A stretch of 64,000 nt of DNA from Bradyrhizobium erythrophlei. Lineage in GTDB: Bacteria; Pseudomonadota; Alphaproteobacteria; Rhizobiales; Xanthobacteraceae. The DNA is taken from assembly GCA_900129675.1 (NCBI GenBank), contig FSRD01000004.1:106749-170748 (forward strand), in the 5' to 3' direction. Of this stretch, positions 19,344 through 28,080 are shown in pieces. The notes below the pieces were generated by a model. That model had not been told where the DNA came from. It made no database searches and saw only the letters and a program-made list of their open reading frames with translations. The position numbers and the translations under genes are program-made. The stretch's first letter is position 1; each line of letters starts with the position of its first letter.

Positions 19344-19591
19344 TAGATCGCTGCATGGTCGATGACCATCAGCTACGGAACCAGACTCATCGATGCCTAT
19401 AGCCAGATCGGCATCTACGCCAGCTGGATTTCAGGGTGAAAGCCTGCGGACCGGCCGGTCGTGCAGCCGACCAGGTTCGAGCTGGTGAGTAACCTCGAGA
19501 CCGCGAAGACGCTCGGTCTCGAGGTTCCGCCGACGCTGCTCGCGACCGCCGACGAGGTGATCGAATAGTAGATCGCTGCATGGTCGATGAC
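19143..19591. repeat. 225-bp tandem direct duplication
   Basis: Bases 19143-19366 and 19368-19591 appear identical by eye over 224 bases, with a period of 225. The unit contains the ABC binding-protein remnant and the short sequence TAGATCGCTGCATGGTCGAT. The second copy runs directly into the resolvase remnant that follows. Confidence 0.88.
19368..19568 (+). pseudogene. C-terminal remnant of an ABC transporter substrate-binding protein, copy 2
   Basis: Carries the same sequence as copy 1 from the ISYGTRLIDAY block to the stop, including the same frameshift. It is therefore a direct duplication that arose after the gene had already decayed. Confidence 0.75.
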
Positions 19592-20205
19592 GCGCCGCGG
19601 CTTTGCGACAATTCAGCGGGTCGCTGCGCATCGATCGTGGGGCATGCGAAGACCGCCGGGTATGAGGTCATCGCGGAATATAGCGACGACGGCGTGAAGG
19701 GTGCCGACCCTGTCGACCAGCGGCCAGGCTTCGCGGCCATGATGAAGCACATTGCCGGCAACGGCGTGCGCACCATCATCGTTGAGACTGCGAGCCGCTT
19801 CGCCCGCGATCTGATCGTTCAGGAAACAGGATGGCGCTTCTTGCATGATGCCGGCATTACGCTGATCGCCGCGGACGTCCCGATGCCTTTCTCGACGAGA
19901 CGCCGACGGCTGTCATGATCCGCCAGATCCTCGGCTCGGTCAGCCAGTTCGAAAAGGCCATGCTCGTGGCCAAGCTGAAGGGGGCGCGCGATCGAAAGAA
20001 GGCCGTCACTGGCAAGTGCGGCGGCCGCAAGAGCTAACGCAACCCGGAAATGGTTGCTCTCGCCAAGAAGTTGGCGCGTTACACCGTCGACGGCCGCAAG
20101 CGGTCGCTGCGCGACGTTGCCGCAGAGCTCGAGGCGCAGGGTCACGTCACGAGCGACGGTAAGCGACACGCTGCAACTACAGTGGCGCGGATGATCGCTG
20201 CGTAA
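19580..20205 (+). pseudogene. Serine recombinase (resolvase family) remnant
   Basis: The frame from 19580 gives ASIVGHAKTAGYEVIAEYSD, GADPVDQRPGFAAMMKHIAG and TIIVETASRFARDLIVQETG, the catalytic-domain core of a resolvase/invertase (the ETASRFARDL block holds family arginines). A shift near 19890 leads to SVSQFEKAMLVAKLKGARDR. A stop at 20036-20038 is followed in the same frame by VALAKKLARYTVDGRKRSLR and a helix-turn-helix-like tail to 20205. The N-terminal nucleophile Ser region is missing. It cannot make a working enzyme as it stands. Confidence 0.8.
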
Positions 20206-20264
20206 GCTACAGCGGTCCTACAGCAGCGTGCCGATGCCAGGGCGGCGGGGGACCCATCGGCCCG

Positions 20265-20408
20265 ACGGTGAAAGCGCTACAGGCGGCCGGCGTAAAGAAC
20301 CTGCGGGCCATCCCAGCGGGCTTGAACAACCAGGGCATTCCGACGGCCCGCGGACAAGGCGAATGGACCGCCACTCAGGTGGCGCGAGTGCTAGAGCGCT
20401 TGGCTTGA
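20265..20408 (+). pseudogene. C-terminal scrap of a second serine recombinase
   Basis: The frame reads NLRAIPAGLNNQGIPTARGQ, then EWTATQVARVLERLA and TGA. This is the typical helix-turn-helix end of a resolvase-type recombinase. It follows the previous remnant in a different frame and may come from the same family by tandem decay. Confidence 0.6.
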
Positions 20409-20433
20409 TCTTGGGGCGTCGCAAATGGTCCGT

Positions 20434-20637
20434 TCAACTTAGCCTGCGGTGGCCGGCTTCGCGCTGCGAGTCGCCTAAACGGCTACTACCCTGTTCAGCC
20501 GCGCAGTCAGGACGGCTGGCATCGCAATTCGCTTCTGGGACTTCATGGCTCTCAGGCCGGATTAGAAGCTGTTTCCGCATTTCAGCGAGGCGGGCACGGC
20601 AATATTCGCGGTAGAGCAGGTCGAATATGGTGGGCAT
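20434..20637 (-). CDS. Small hypothetical protein
   Basis: 67 residues from an ATG at 20637 (MPTIFDLLYREYCRARLAEM start), with a longer upstream frame of no special character. The N-terminal half is helical and basic with YREYCRARLAEMRKQLL; the C-terminal half is polar. There is no signal peptide or known domain. A GTGATCTAGATCAC palindrome lies 64-77 bases upstream of the start and could control it. It is placed as a gene because of that site and the plausible start, but it could be spurious. Confidence 0.4.
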   Translation of the reverse strand: MPTIFDLLYREYCRARLAEMRKQLLIRPESHEVPEANCDASRPDCAAEQGSSRLGDSQREAGHRRLS

Positions 20638-20700
20638 GATCGAACCCCGTCGTTTGATCATCGCTCCGTGCCACTTACCACATCTCTTGGCATGCAAGAG

Positions 20701-20714
20701 GTGATCTAGATCAC
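20701..20714. promoter_or_regulatory. CRP/FNR-type palindrome
   Basis: A perfect 14-base palindrome GTGATCTAGATCAC. It resembles both the CRP half sites (TGTGA-N6-TCACA, one mismatch) and the FixK/FNR core (TTGAT-N4-ATCAA, outer bases differ). It lies upstream of the minus-strand small gene at 20434-20637. Confidence 0.45.
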
Positions 20715-21287
20715 ATCAGCAACTAAACATGGGAATCTATCGGCCGCCGTTTGCGAGAACGCGATCAGCGGGCATGAGCCCAGTGCTTATTAGATTTCAA
20801 TGGCTGGACATAACTTGCTCATGATGGATTGGAGCGAGAGTTTAATTCTTTTAATAAGTTAGAAGGTGGCGTTCGCACGATGTGTGCACCGAGAGATCAA
20901 AGAAAATCTTAGTGCCCTAACGTGAGCAGGCCCAAGCGGAGCGTGCATCGCTGGCCAAAGCGCGGCGCCTATTGGCCAAGAGCTTTGGTCTAAATTCGAA
21001 GGCTGCGGCTTGTATGCACGTCTCCCTTCGCGGAACGAGCGGTTACGGAATGGCCGCTTGTGGCGCGAAGCGGACATTCGACGAAGCGGCAAGGTCCGAA
21101 AAGCGCCAATAGCAACATCCCGATGTTATTCACTCGCCTCGCCAGCTTGCGCGACGACCGGGACCGGCAAGAGGTGACCTACGCGAAGAACCTGCCGCAA
21201 CTCGCCGGCAAGGTGATCAAGGGAATTGCGGATGATCTAGGGCGGCGGATGAGGCAAAATAAACAATGCCTATCCCTCGCGCCGATC
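20715..21287. other. Intergenic stretch with dispersed repeat, no gene recognised
   Basis: AT-richer than its surroundings around 20720-20900. Bases 21056-21111 are the second copy of the repeat seen at 16051-16105. The stretch 21120-21287 lies downstream of the P450 fragment and shows no recognisable product on either strand. Confidence 0.5.
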
Positions 21288-21656
21288 CTATTGCAGGAGA
21301 AGCGGCAGATTGAGCGGGCCGCGGAAACCGAATCCGTGCCAGCGCACGCTCGCGGGATCAAGCAAGGTCATGTTGGGGAAGCGCTCGAACAGCATTGGCA
21401 GCAGGATGGCGCCAACGGTTCGCCGCGACAGGTGCGCGCCCGCGCAATGATGCGGGCCGTTGCCAAAGGCCTGGTGAGGATTGGGCTCGCGCAGCGCGTT
21501 GTAGTTCTCGCCATCTTCGAAGGCGTCCTCGTCTCGGTTGGCCGACGCCTGGATCGTCATCACGGTGTCGCCCTTCGGGATCAAGCAGCCGCGAATCTCC
21601 GTGTCCTCCATAACGAGCCGTGAACTCGCCTGTATCGGTGCCACCCACCGCACCTG
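21288..21656 (-). pseudogene. Cytochrome P450, C-terminal fragment cut by an IS
   Basis: The minus-strand frame begins LRWVAPIQASSR-like sequence right at the IS end and runs to a stop at 21288. It contains the heme-ligand loop FGNGPHHCAGAHLSRR with the axial Cys, preceded by ANRDEDAF. The I-helix, the ExxR motif and the whole N-terminal two thirds are missing. The IS left end at 21657 is the break point. No P450 5' part is found on the other side of the IS, so a deletion or rearrangement accompanied the insertion. Confidence 0.88.
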
Positions 21657-22746
21657 TGTGTACCGAAAACCCTATCCGGGTTTATCGAATGATAGAATCG
21701 GCTAAGTTGGCGCGATGATCGCGCTGATCTGCTTCGTTCTGGCCGTGCTGGCCTCGCCATTCAAGTCGAAGATCCGGCTTGAGGCTGAGAATGCCGCGCT
21801 CCGACATCAGGTGATTGTTTTGCGGCGAAAGCTGCGTGGCCGCGTCCGGCTCACAAACCACGATCGTTGGTTCTTCGTACAGCTGTATCGCTGGTTTCCA
21901 TCAATCCTGACGGTTATCACGATTGTCCGACCTGAAACGCTCGTGCGTTGGCATCGGGCGGGCTTTCGCTGCTACTGGCGGTGGAAATCGCGGCGGCGGG
22001 GAGGGCGCCCGCAAATCGAAGCGGACCTGCGCGCGCTGATCCGACAGATGAGCACGGAGAATTTGCTTTGGGGTGCGCCGCGCATCCACGGCGAACTGCT
22101 CAAGCTTGGGTTTCGCGTCGCCCAATCAACCGTCGCCAAGTACATGGTGAAACGACGGGGGCCGCCCAGTCAGGGATGGCGAACGTTCTTGCGCAACCAC
22201 GCGCCGGACATTGCCACCATGGACTTGTTCGTCGTTCCAACTATCGGTTTCGACCTGCTCTATGCCTTCGTCATCGTCCGGCTGGACCGCCGAGAGCTGG
22301 TCTGGATCAGCGTCACAACCAACCCGACCGCGGAATGGATTGCACGCCAGCTGACGGAGGCCTTTCCTTGGGATGAGGCTCCGCACTACCTCATCCGCGA
22401 TCGCGACCGGATCTATGGGAGCGTTGTCACGCGCCGATTGCGCGCCATGGGCATCCGGGACAAGCCTACGGCAACAGGCTCGCCCTGGCAGAATGGCTTT
22501 GCCGAGCGGTTGATCGGATCGATCCGGCGCGAGTGTCTGGATCATGTGGTGATTTGGAGCGAGGCGCATTTGCGTCGGATCCTGAAATCTTATGCTGGCT
22601 ATTACAACGAGATTAGAACTCATCGGTCATTAGATAAAGATGCGCCGGTCTCTCGATCGGTTCATCGAACCGGAATCATCGTTTCACACCCGATGTTGGG
22701 CGGACTTCATCACCACTATGGTCGAATTTAAGGTTCTCGGTACACA
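21657..22746 (+). mobile_element. Complete IS with integrase-core transposase (copy 1)
   Basis: Inverted ends TGTGTACCGAAAACC (left, from 21657) and, on the other strand, TGTGTACCGAGAACC (right, to 22746) enclose 1,090 bp with one intact transposase gene. Partial relatives lie at 30495-31332 and 42809-43762, and related right-end tails at 34736-34920 and 49725-49857. No flanking duplication was seen: one side is a P450, the other a porin, so it sits at a rearrangement junction. Confidence 0.85.
21715..22731 (+). CDS. Integrase-core (rve) DDE transposase
   Basis: 338 residues. N-terminal helix and basic region (ALRHQVIVLRRKLRGR), then a winged/homeodomain-like part (LLWGAPRIHGELLKLGF) and the rve core. 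The first Asp is in IATMDLFVV, the second in IRDRDRIYG and the Glu in QNGFAERLIGSIRREC. A single-ORF element of IS481/IS3-like character; the exact ISfinder group was not resolved. The frame is intact, unlike all other copies in the window, so it could mobilise them. Confidence 0.9.
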   Translation: MIALICFVLAVLASPFKSKIRLEAENAALRHQVIVLRRKLRGRVRLTNHDRWFFVQLYRWFPSILTVITIVRPETLVRWHRAGFRCYWRWKSRRRGGRPQIEADLRALIRQMSTENLLWGAPRIHGELLKLGFRVAQSTVAKYMVKRRGPPSQGWRTFLRNHAPDIATMDLFVVPTIGFDLLYAFVIVRLDRRELVWISVTTNPTAEWIARQLTEAFPWDEAPHYLIRDRDRIYGSVVTRRLRAMGIRDKPTATGSPWQNGFAERLIGSIRRECLDHVVIWSEAHLRRILKSYAGYYNEIRTHRSLDKDAPVSRSVHRTGIIVSHPMLGGLHHHYGRI

Positions 22747-24158
22747 CAGCCAAGCTCGAATACCTCGCAACCGAGTTTGGCAACCGCCAGAAGAGTTTTC
22801 CTTCAGCTGGGCAAGTGTTCAACTCCGATCTTTCAATCCAGAGCCTCCGGCTTGGCGTCAACTACCAGCTTGGCGCTGATTTGGCGAAGAGTGATGTATT
22901 CACCAAAGGCGTCCCGCCGCTGGATTCCGACAACTTCAATGTGCACGGCCAAACGACCTTAGTCAGCCAATACGCTCTTCCGTTTCGCGCTCCCTATAGC
23001 GGCCAAAACAGTCTCGCCTCCAATGCCGGGCGCGAAACATGGGACCTCAATTTGTATCTAGGCTTTCGCCCTTGGGAGGGCGCAGAGATTTGGGTCAATC
23101 CGGAGATTGATCAAGGTTTCGGGCTTAGCGGTACGTTTGGTGTCGCCGGTTTTCCCAGCGCAGAGGCCTACAAGGTTGGCTCATCCTATCCGTACGCGCG
23201 GATACCACGAGCATTTTTGCGGCAAACCATCGACCTTGGCGGTGATGTCCAAAAGGTCAATGCGGGAATCAATCAGTTTGCTGGTTCTCAGACCACCGAC
23301 CGACTTGTGATTACGGTAGGCAAGTTCAGCGTCGTGGATATCTTTGATACCAATAAGTATGCGCATGATCCGCGCAGTGATTTTTTGAACTGGACACTCG
23401 TCGACACCGGAGCCTTCGACTACGCGGCCGACGCCTGGGCTTTCACCTACGGCGCGGCCGTAGAATGGTATACGGGCCAATGGACATTTCGCGCGGGTAT
23501 CTTTGATGGGCCGGTTGTTCCGAACAGTACCGATCTAGACCCAGCTTTCGGTCAATTTCAGATGGTGGGCGAAATTGAACGTCGCTACGAGCTTTGGGGT
23601 CAACCCGGCAAGATTGCGGTTACCGGTTATCTGACGCGCGCGCGAATGGGGAACTTTGCAGACGCGGTACAGCTTGCTTCATTGACCGGTGGTCCAGCGG
23701 ACATTTCGGCTGTACGAACGTATTCCAGCAAAGCCGGAATTGCCGCCAATATGGAGCAGCAGATTCTGCCCGGTGTTGGTCTCTTTGCGCGCGCGGGATA
23801 CACTCCCGGCAAGCTCGAGGCCTACGCATTCACCGATGCTGACACAACTTTGTCAGGTGGCGCTTTGCTGTCTGGAAAGTTCTGGGGTCGGCCCGATGAC
23901 ACCGTGGGTCTCGCCGGAATCCTCAATACAATCTCGAGCGTGCACCAGGCTTATTTCGCTGCAGGCGGACTTAGCGCCTTGATTGGAGATGGGATGCTCC
24001 CTCATCCGGGTGCTGAGAAAATCCTGGAGGTCTATTACACTCTGCCTATTTATTCTTGGCAGCTCACCCTGGATTACCAACTTATCGCCAATCCGGCCTA
24101 CAACCGGGATCGAGGGCCGGTGTCGGTGGTTGCTTCGCGTCTACACGCGCAATTTTGA
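22747..24158 (+). pseudogene. Outer-membrane barrel/OprB carbohydrate porin, 5' end removed by an IS
   Basis: The frame continues out of the IS right end: KLEYLATEFGNRQKSFPSAG and LGVNYQLG, the last strands of an Omp-type barrel. It then enters a complete-looking OprB part with NFNVHGQTTLVSQYALPFRA, GAEIWVNPEIDQGFGLS, a VGKFSVVDIFDTNKYAHDPR block and a terminal barrel strand ending in Phe. In rhizobia the two barrels occur fused in one protein, which this fits. The signal peptide and first barrel strands are gone. Translation could only start at an internal GTG (22815), without secretion signal, so it is likely dead. Confidence 0.85.
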
Positions 24159-24169
24159 ACGCTTGCAGC

Positions 24170-24488
24170 TCATGGTCCTCCACGACTAATATCTTCGGCA
24201 ATATCTGGTTTGATCGCTTTTGCCTCTGCCAGATCGGCGTTACCGGCTTCGATATTACCGCTGTCCAAATATGTGGTGCCGCGCCTGTAAAGTACGGTCG
24301 GGTTTCTCGGATCAACTCGCAATACAGCTGTAAAATCTGAAATGGCTTTCGCATATTCTCGTTTATCACTAAGAGCGAGCCCGCGATTATAAAAGGCCGC
24401 GACGTAGTCTGGCTTAATACGAATAGCTTGATCATAGTCAGCCACTGCGCGGTCTAAGTCAGAGCCGGTCGCGGAAATCTGGACAGGA
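24170..24488 (-). pseudogene. TPR protein, 3' part of a split gene
   Basis: The minus-strand frame reads DLDRAVADYDQAIRIKPDYV, AFYNRGLALSDKREYAKAIS and TVLYRRGTTYLDSGN. These are two to three TPR repeats, ending at a stop at 24170. It breaks at the IS3 end near 24488. Its signal-peptide end lies 3 kb away at 27572-27713, on the same strand beyond the IS. Part of the middle (the first TPR repeat) is missing, so the insertion came with a deletion or the gene was already damaged. Confidence 0.85.
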
Positions 24489-24544
24489 AGATAAGTGGAA
24501 TTTCTGCCTGACAGCGGCGATAATTGCCGTGAACAGGAGAGACC

Positions 24545-24853
24545 ATGAGCAGACGACCCCGGCGGAACCACTCACCGGCCTTCAAGGCGAAGGTGGCTCT
24601 GGCCGCCATCAAGGGCGATCGGACGATAGCCCAGCTGGCGGAGCATTTCGACGTTCACCCCAATCAGATTACGGCCTGGAAATCACAGCTTGAGGGCGGC
24701 GCCTCCGATATTTTCGGATCGGGGGGCGGGACGCCGGCCACGCCCGCGGTCGATGTGAAGTCGCTGCATGCCAAGATCGGGGAGCTGACGCTGGAGAACG
24801 ATTTTTTAGAAGGCGCGCTCACCAAGGCGGGATTGCTGAGCGCAAAGCGATGA
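24545..24853 (+). CDS. IS3-family OrfA (helix-turn-helix subunit)
   Basis: 102 residues. SRRPRRNHSPAFKAKVALAA and IAQLAEHFDVHPNQITAWKS form the helix-turn-helix, followed by a leucine-zipper-like helix (LHAKIGELTLENDFLEGALT). It recognises the element ends and is normally fused to OrfB by -1 frameshifting. OrfB lies in the -1 frame and its ATG overlaps the OrfA stop (ATGA at 24850-24853). A TTTTTT run near 24805 precedes the overlap. Confidence 0.92.
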   Translation: MSRRPRRNHSPAFKAKVALAAIKGDRTIAQLAEHFDVHPNQITAWKSQLEGGASDIFGSGGGTPATPAVDVKSLHAKIGELTLENDFLEGALTKAGLLSAKR

Positions 24854-25524
24854 TCGACCGTAAGCACGATCTGTCGATCACCAAGCAGGCAGAGATTTTG
24901 AAGGTCAGTCGCGGCAGCGTGTACTATCTGCCGCGTCCAGTCTCTTCAGCCGACCTCGAGATCATGCAGCGTCTCGATCGGCTGCACCTGGAGTATCCCT
25001 TCGCCGGTTCGCGTATGTTGCGAGGCCTGCTGGCTTTGCAGGGGTGCAAGATCGGCCGCCGGCATGTGAAGACGCTCATGCGGCGGATGGGGATAGAGGC
25101 GCTCTATCGCCGTCCGCGCACCACCAAGCCCGAGCCCGGCCACAAGATCTATCCGTATCTGCTGCGCGGCATCGAGATCCGGCGGCCGAACCAGGTCTGG
25201 GCCATGGACATCACGTACATTCCGATGGCGCACGGCTTCGTCTATCTCGCCGTGGTGCTGGACTGGGCGACACGTCGTGTTCTGTCGTGGCGGCTGTCGA
25301 TCACGATGGAGGCGGCCTTCTGCGTCGAGACCCTGGAAGATGCCTTGGCACGCCACGGCAAGCCGGACATCTTCAACACCGATCAGGGCTCTCAGTTCAC
25401 CGGCGCGGCGTTCACCGGCCTGCTCGCCAGCAATGGCATCGCCATCAGCATGGATGGCAAAGGGGCCTGGCGGGACAATGTGTTCGTCGAACGGCTGTGG
25501 CGCAGCGTCAAATACGAGGAGGTC
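24850..25524 (+). CDS. IS3-family OrfB, exon 1 (interrupted by group II intron)
   Basis: 225 codons of the catalytic subunit: HTH_21 region (GSRMLRGLLALQGCKIGRRH), then the rve core with Asp in VWAMDITYIPM and Asp in DIFNTDQGSQFTG, and the Glu in DNVFVERLWRSVKYEEV. It stops being OrfB at 25524, where the intron begins. Joined to 27394-27546 (51 codons including stop) it restores a continuous 275-residue OrfB in frame. Unless the intron splices, the frame runs on into intron sequence. Confidence 0.9.
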
Positions 25525-27393
25525 GTGTGCTGTGAACGTCACTGTTCGAAATATGAACGGTGGCGATGCTTTATCGGAGATGAGGGTAGGCCCCTCGAAG
25601 TCGGCTTGCAGGAGCAGGCTTCAAACCGCCACGAGCTGCATTGGTCAAGAGCCATTGTGGTGAACGTCGATGGAAAAGGCGGAGCAAGACTCCGTCAGGT
25701 GAGGTTCAAGGAGACGAACGGAAGTAAACCGCTGATGACGTGTCGAAACGTATCAAACGACGTCGAAACCGGGACCCAGACTTCTGTCCCGCGAATAAAG
25801 ATTGAGGGGAGCCTGTCTACTGCTCAATCGGCGTCCGGCATGGAGGCGGCGTGACCTTGATCCAGGCTTTGGTAAGGAACTCAGGAACCTGTCGTCCCGA
25901 TGCCAAGGGAGAAGCTCAAGCGGATGGACTCCGCGAGGGCGAGAGTACCGATGCGGGACACAGGGGCGGAGTCGCTCGTAGTAGGGATGAAGGCTCTGTA
26001 ACGGAGCTGGACCGAAGGGGTGACGTCGCCCGGCTTTATTATGTTGGCAACCCGCAAGGGGAGGACCAGCGTGGATAAAGCAAGACCGTTTAATATTTCC
26101 AAGCGCGAAGTATGGTTGGCTTATAAGCGAGTGAGGGAAAACCGCGGGGCGGCTGGCGTCGACGATCAAACGATCGCGGAGTTCGAGAAGGATTTGAGTA
26201 ACAACCTTTATCGGCTCTGGAATCGAATGTCGTCGGGCAGCTACATGCCGCCACCGGTTCGTCGAGTTGACATACCGAAAGGGGACGGACGGGGAACGAG
26301 ATCGTTAGGTATCCCGACCGTTTCTGACAGAATCGCCCAAATGGTAGTCAAGCGATATCTTGAGCCCGTCCTGGAACCAGTGTTCCACGATGACTCCTTT
26401 GGATATCGTCCCGGTCGGTCGGCGCATGATGCGTTGGCTGCGGCACGGCAGAGATGCTGGCGCTTTGACTGGGTGCTCGATCTCGACATCAAAGGCTTCT
26501 TCGACAACATCGACTGGGAGTTATTGATGCGAGCGGTGCGTCGTCATACCGACTGCGCATGGGTGCTGCTCTACATCGAAAGATGGCTGAAGGCACCCGT
26601 GAGCATGCCGGATGGCGCGCTGGTCAGCCGAGAGAAGGGGACCCCGCAAGGGGCAGTCGTCAGCCCAATCTTGGCAAACCTTTTCCTGCACTATGCGTTC
26701 GATCGTTGGATGAAGGAAAATAATCCAGACATTCCGTTCGAGCGCTACGCGGATGATGCCATCTGTCACTGTCGCAGTGAGGCGCAAGCGCTTTCATTGC
26801 GGCAAGCGCTGGAAGCGCGGCTTGCGGCGTGTAAGTTGGAATTGCATCCGCAAAAGACGAAGATTGTGTACTGCAAAGACTCGAACCGACCGAACGGTTA
26901 TCCGGAGCAACGCTTCGATTTTCTGGGCTTTACGTTTCGACCCCGACAATCGATGAATCGCGCTGGAAAGCTGTTCGTCAGTTTCTCTCCTGCGGTCAGC
27001 GACAAAGCGGCCAAGGCGATGCGCGAAGACGCGCGTCGCTGGAAGCTGCATCATCGCAACGATCTCGACTTGGAGAAAATCGCCCAATGGGCACGGCCTA
27101 TTCTTGTTGGCTGGGTCAACTATTACGGGCGTTTTCATCGTTCGGCGCTTCGCAGGGCACTGCGCACAGTAGATCCATTTATCGTGCGCTGGGCACAGCG
27201 GAAATACAAAAGACTTCGGGGACACGCAAAGCGAGCGTGGGGCTGGTTGCGCGGGGTCAAATCCCGCCAGCCGAACCTGTTCGCCCATTGGTCCACGGAA
27301 TCTCCGGTTGGGGCGATAGGAGCCGGATGAGTCGAGAGACTCACGTCCGGTTCTCGGAGGGCGTGGGGGTGGGATTCCCCCGCGCTACTCGAC
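25525..27393 (+). mobile_element. Group II intron inserted in IS3 orfB
   Basis: The intron starts GTGTGCTGTGAACG right after the exon end GAGGTC and ends CGCTACTCGAC before the exon restart TATCTGCGAGCC, in line with GUGYG..AY ends. Domain V is visible at about 27326-27360 (GAGCCGGATGAGTCGAG, then ACTCACGTCCGGTTCT) and domain VI follows (GGGGGTGGGATTCCCCC). Length 1,869 bp. The reverse transcriptase is encoded between, in domain IV. It is mobile by retrohoming through the reverse transcriptase. Confidence 0.93.
26020..27330 (+). CDS. ltrA: Group II intron reverse transcriptase/maturase
   Basis: 436 residues from a GTG at 26020; an ATG at 26041 is equally possible. Reverse transcriptase blocks include SGSYMPPPVRRVDIPKGDG, RSLGIPTVSDRIAQMVVKRY, a VLDLDIKGFFDNIDW block, GTPQGAVVSPILANLFLHYA and the active-site FERYADDAI. 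The maturase domain ends with GWVNYYGRFHRSALRR and NPFIVRWAQ-like sequence. It assists splicing and copies intron RNA into target DNA. The length and all RT motifs are intact, so the intron is probably still functional. An endonuclease domain is not obvious. Confidence 0.95.
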   Translation: MTSPGFIMLATRKGRTSVDKARPFNISKREVWLAYKRVRENRGAAGVDDQTIAEFEKDLSNNLYRLWNRMSSGSYMPPPVRRVDIPKGDGRGTRSLGIPTVSDRIAQMVVKRYLEPVLEPVFHDDSFGYRPGRSAHDALAAARQRCWRFDWVLDLDIKGFFDNIDWELLMRAVRRHTDCAWVLLYIERWLKAPVSMPDGALVSREKGTPQGAVVSPILANLFLHYAFDRWMKENNPDIPFERYADDAICHCRSEAQALSLRQALEARLAACKLELHPQKTKIVYCKDSNRPNGYPEQRFDFLGFTFRPRQSMNRAGKLFVSFSPAVSDKAAKAMREDARRWKLHHRNDLDLEKIAQWARPILVGWVNYYGRFHRSALRRALRTVDPFIVRWAQRKYKRLRGHAKRAWGWLRGVKSRQPNLFAHWSTESPVGAIGAG

Positions 27394-27546
27394 TATCTGC
27401 GAGCCTACGAAACCGTCGGCGAGGCGCGACATTCGATCGGCCGGTATCTCGACTTTTACAACGGCCGACGTCCTCATTCGAGTCTTGACGACATGACCCC
27501 GGATCAAGCCTACTTCGATCTTCCGCCGCTCCGCGCGGCGGCCTAA
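27394..27546 (+). CDS. IS3-family OrfB, exon 2
   Basis: 51 codons: YLRAYETVGEARHSIGRYLD, FYNGRRPHSSLDDMTP and DQAYFDLPPLRAAA, then TAA. This is the standard C-terminus of this IS3 group and is in frame with exon 1 after removal of the intron. Confidence 0.9.
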   Translation, partial: YLRAYETVGEARHSIGRYLDFYNGRRPHSSLDDMTPDQAYFDLPPLRAAA

Positions 27547-27571
27547 CCTCGGCAGAGGCTCCACTTATCGA

Positions 27572-27713
27572 CGCGGAATTTTTGTTCAGACAACCGGGGC
27601 CAGCTCAAACAGTGGGCCCAATCCTGCGGGGTTTGGGCGAACGTGGGCGGGCCGCCCGCGACTATGAGCGCGATCACGGTGAAAAATGTGGGTCTAATCC
27701 CATATCGGCTCAT
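27572..27713 (-). pseudogene. TPR protein, 5' part of a split gene (signal peptide)
   Basis: Starts ATG at 27711-27713 and encodes MSRYGIRPTFFTVIALIVAG and PPTFAQTPQDWAHC, a signal peptide with an AQA-like cleavage site and the start of a mature protein. It then runs into the IS3 end. The matching TPR repeats lie at 24170-24488. The protein would be periplasmic if intact. Confidence 0.82.
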
Positions 27714-27715
27714 GG

Positions 27716-27967
27716 CTAAAAATATACCCCCAGTCGCCATCGCGAGTTCGTGCCGTCGATCGTCCGACCGCCATCACGCGCGCTGAAATTCACGCCGTTC
27801 TCGCTCTGCAGGCTGCCCATGGGCACGACGAGGCTGGAGTTCGTGACATCCGGCCGGTCCGTCGCGATTACGTCCTTGGCCGTCGGACAACCCTCCGCCT
27901 GTGCCTCGGCCGTACTCAGGATCGCGAACGCCGACAGCCAACATATCTGGAGAGTTCGCCTGCTCAC
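27716..27967 (-). pseudogene. Putative outer-membrane transporter (phenol MetA-type), N-terminal fragment
   Basis: 83 residues from GTG at 27967: a signal peptide (QICWLSAFAILSTAEAQA) then EGCPTAKDVIATDRPDVTNS and LVVPMGSLQSENGVNFS. This is the start of proteins annotated as transporter or MetA-pathway outer-membrane proteins, normally about 250-300 residues. It ends after RWRLGVYF, abutting the start of the TPR gene, so the 3' two thirds are deleted. Confidence 0.65.
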
Positions 27968-28080
27968 GGGAAACCTTCACCGGAAGGACAATCGACTGGG
28001 GCCTTAGCGAGCACAATTCCAACCAGGTGTTACAACTACTTCGTCTCCCGCGAGAGTGCAAAACCGCCTAGAGCCTGTCC

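Larger units (their letters stand above)
24489..27571 (+). mobile_element. IS3-family element interrupted by a group II intron
   Basis: Ends inferred from the inverted sequence ATAAGTGGA at 24491-24499 and, inverted, at 27560-27568, with less perfect similarity beyond (right-end limit uncertain by a few bases). It carries orfA, orfB in two exons, and the intron at 25525-27393. Without the intron the element is about 1.2 kb, normal for IS3. It splits a minus-strand TPR gene. Confidence 0.85.
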
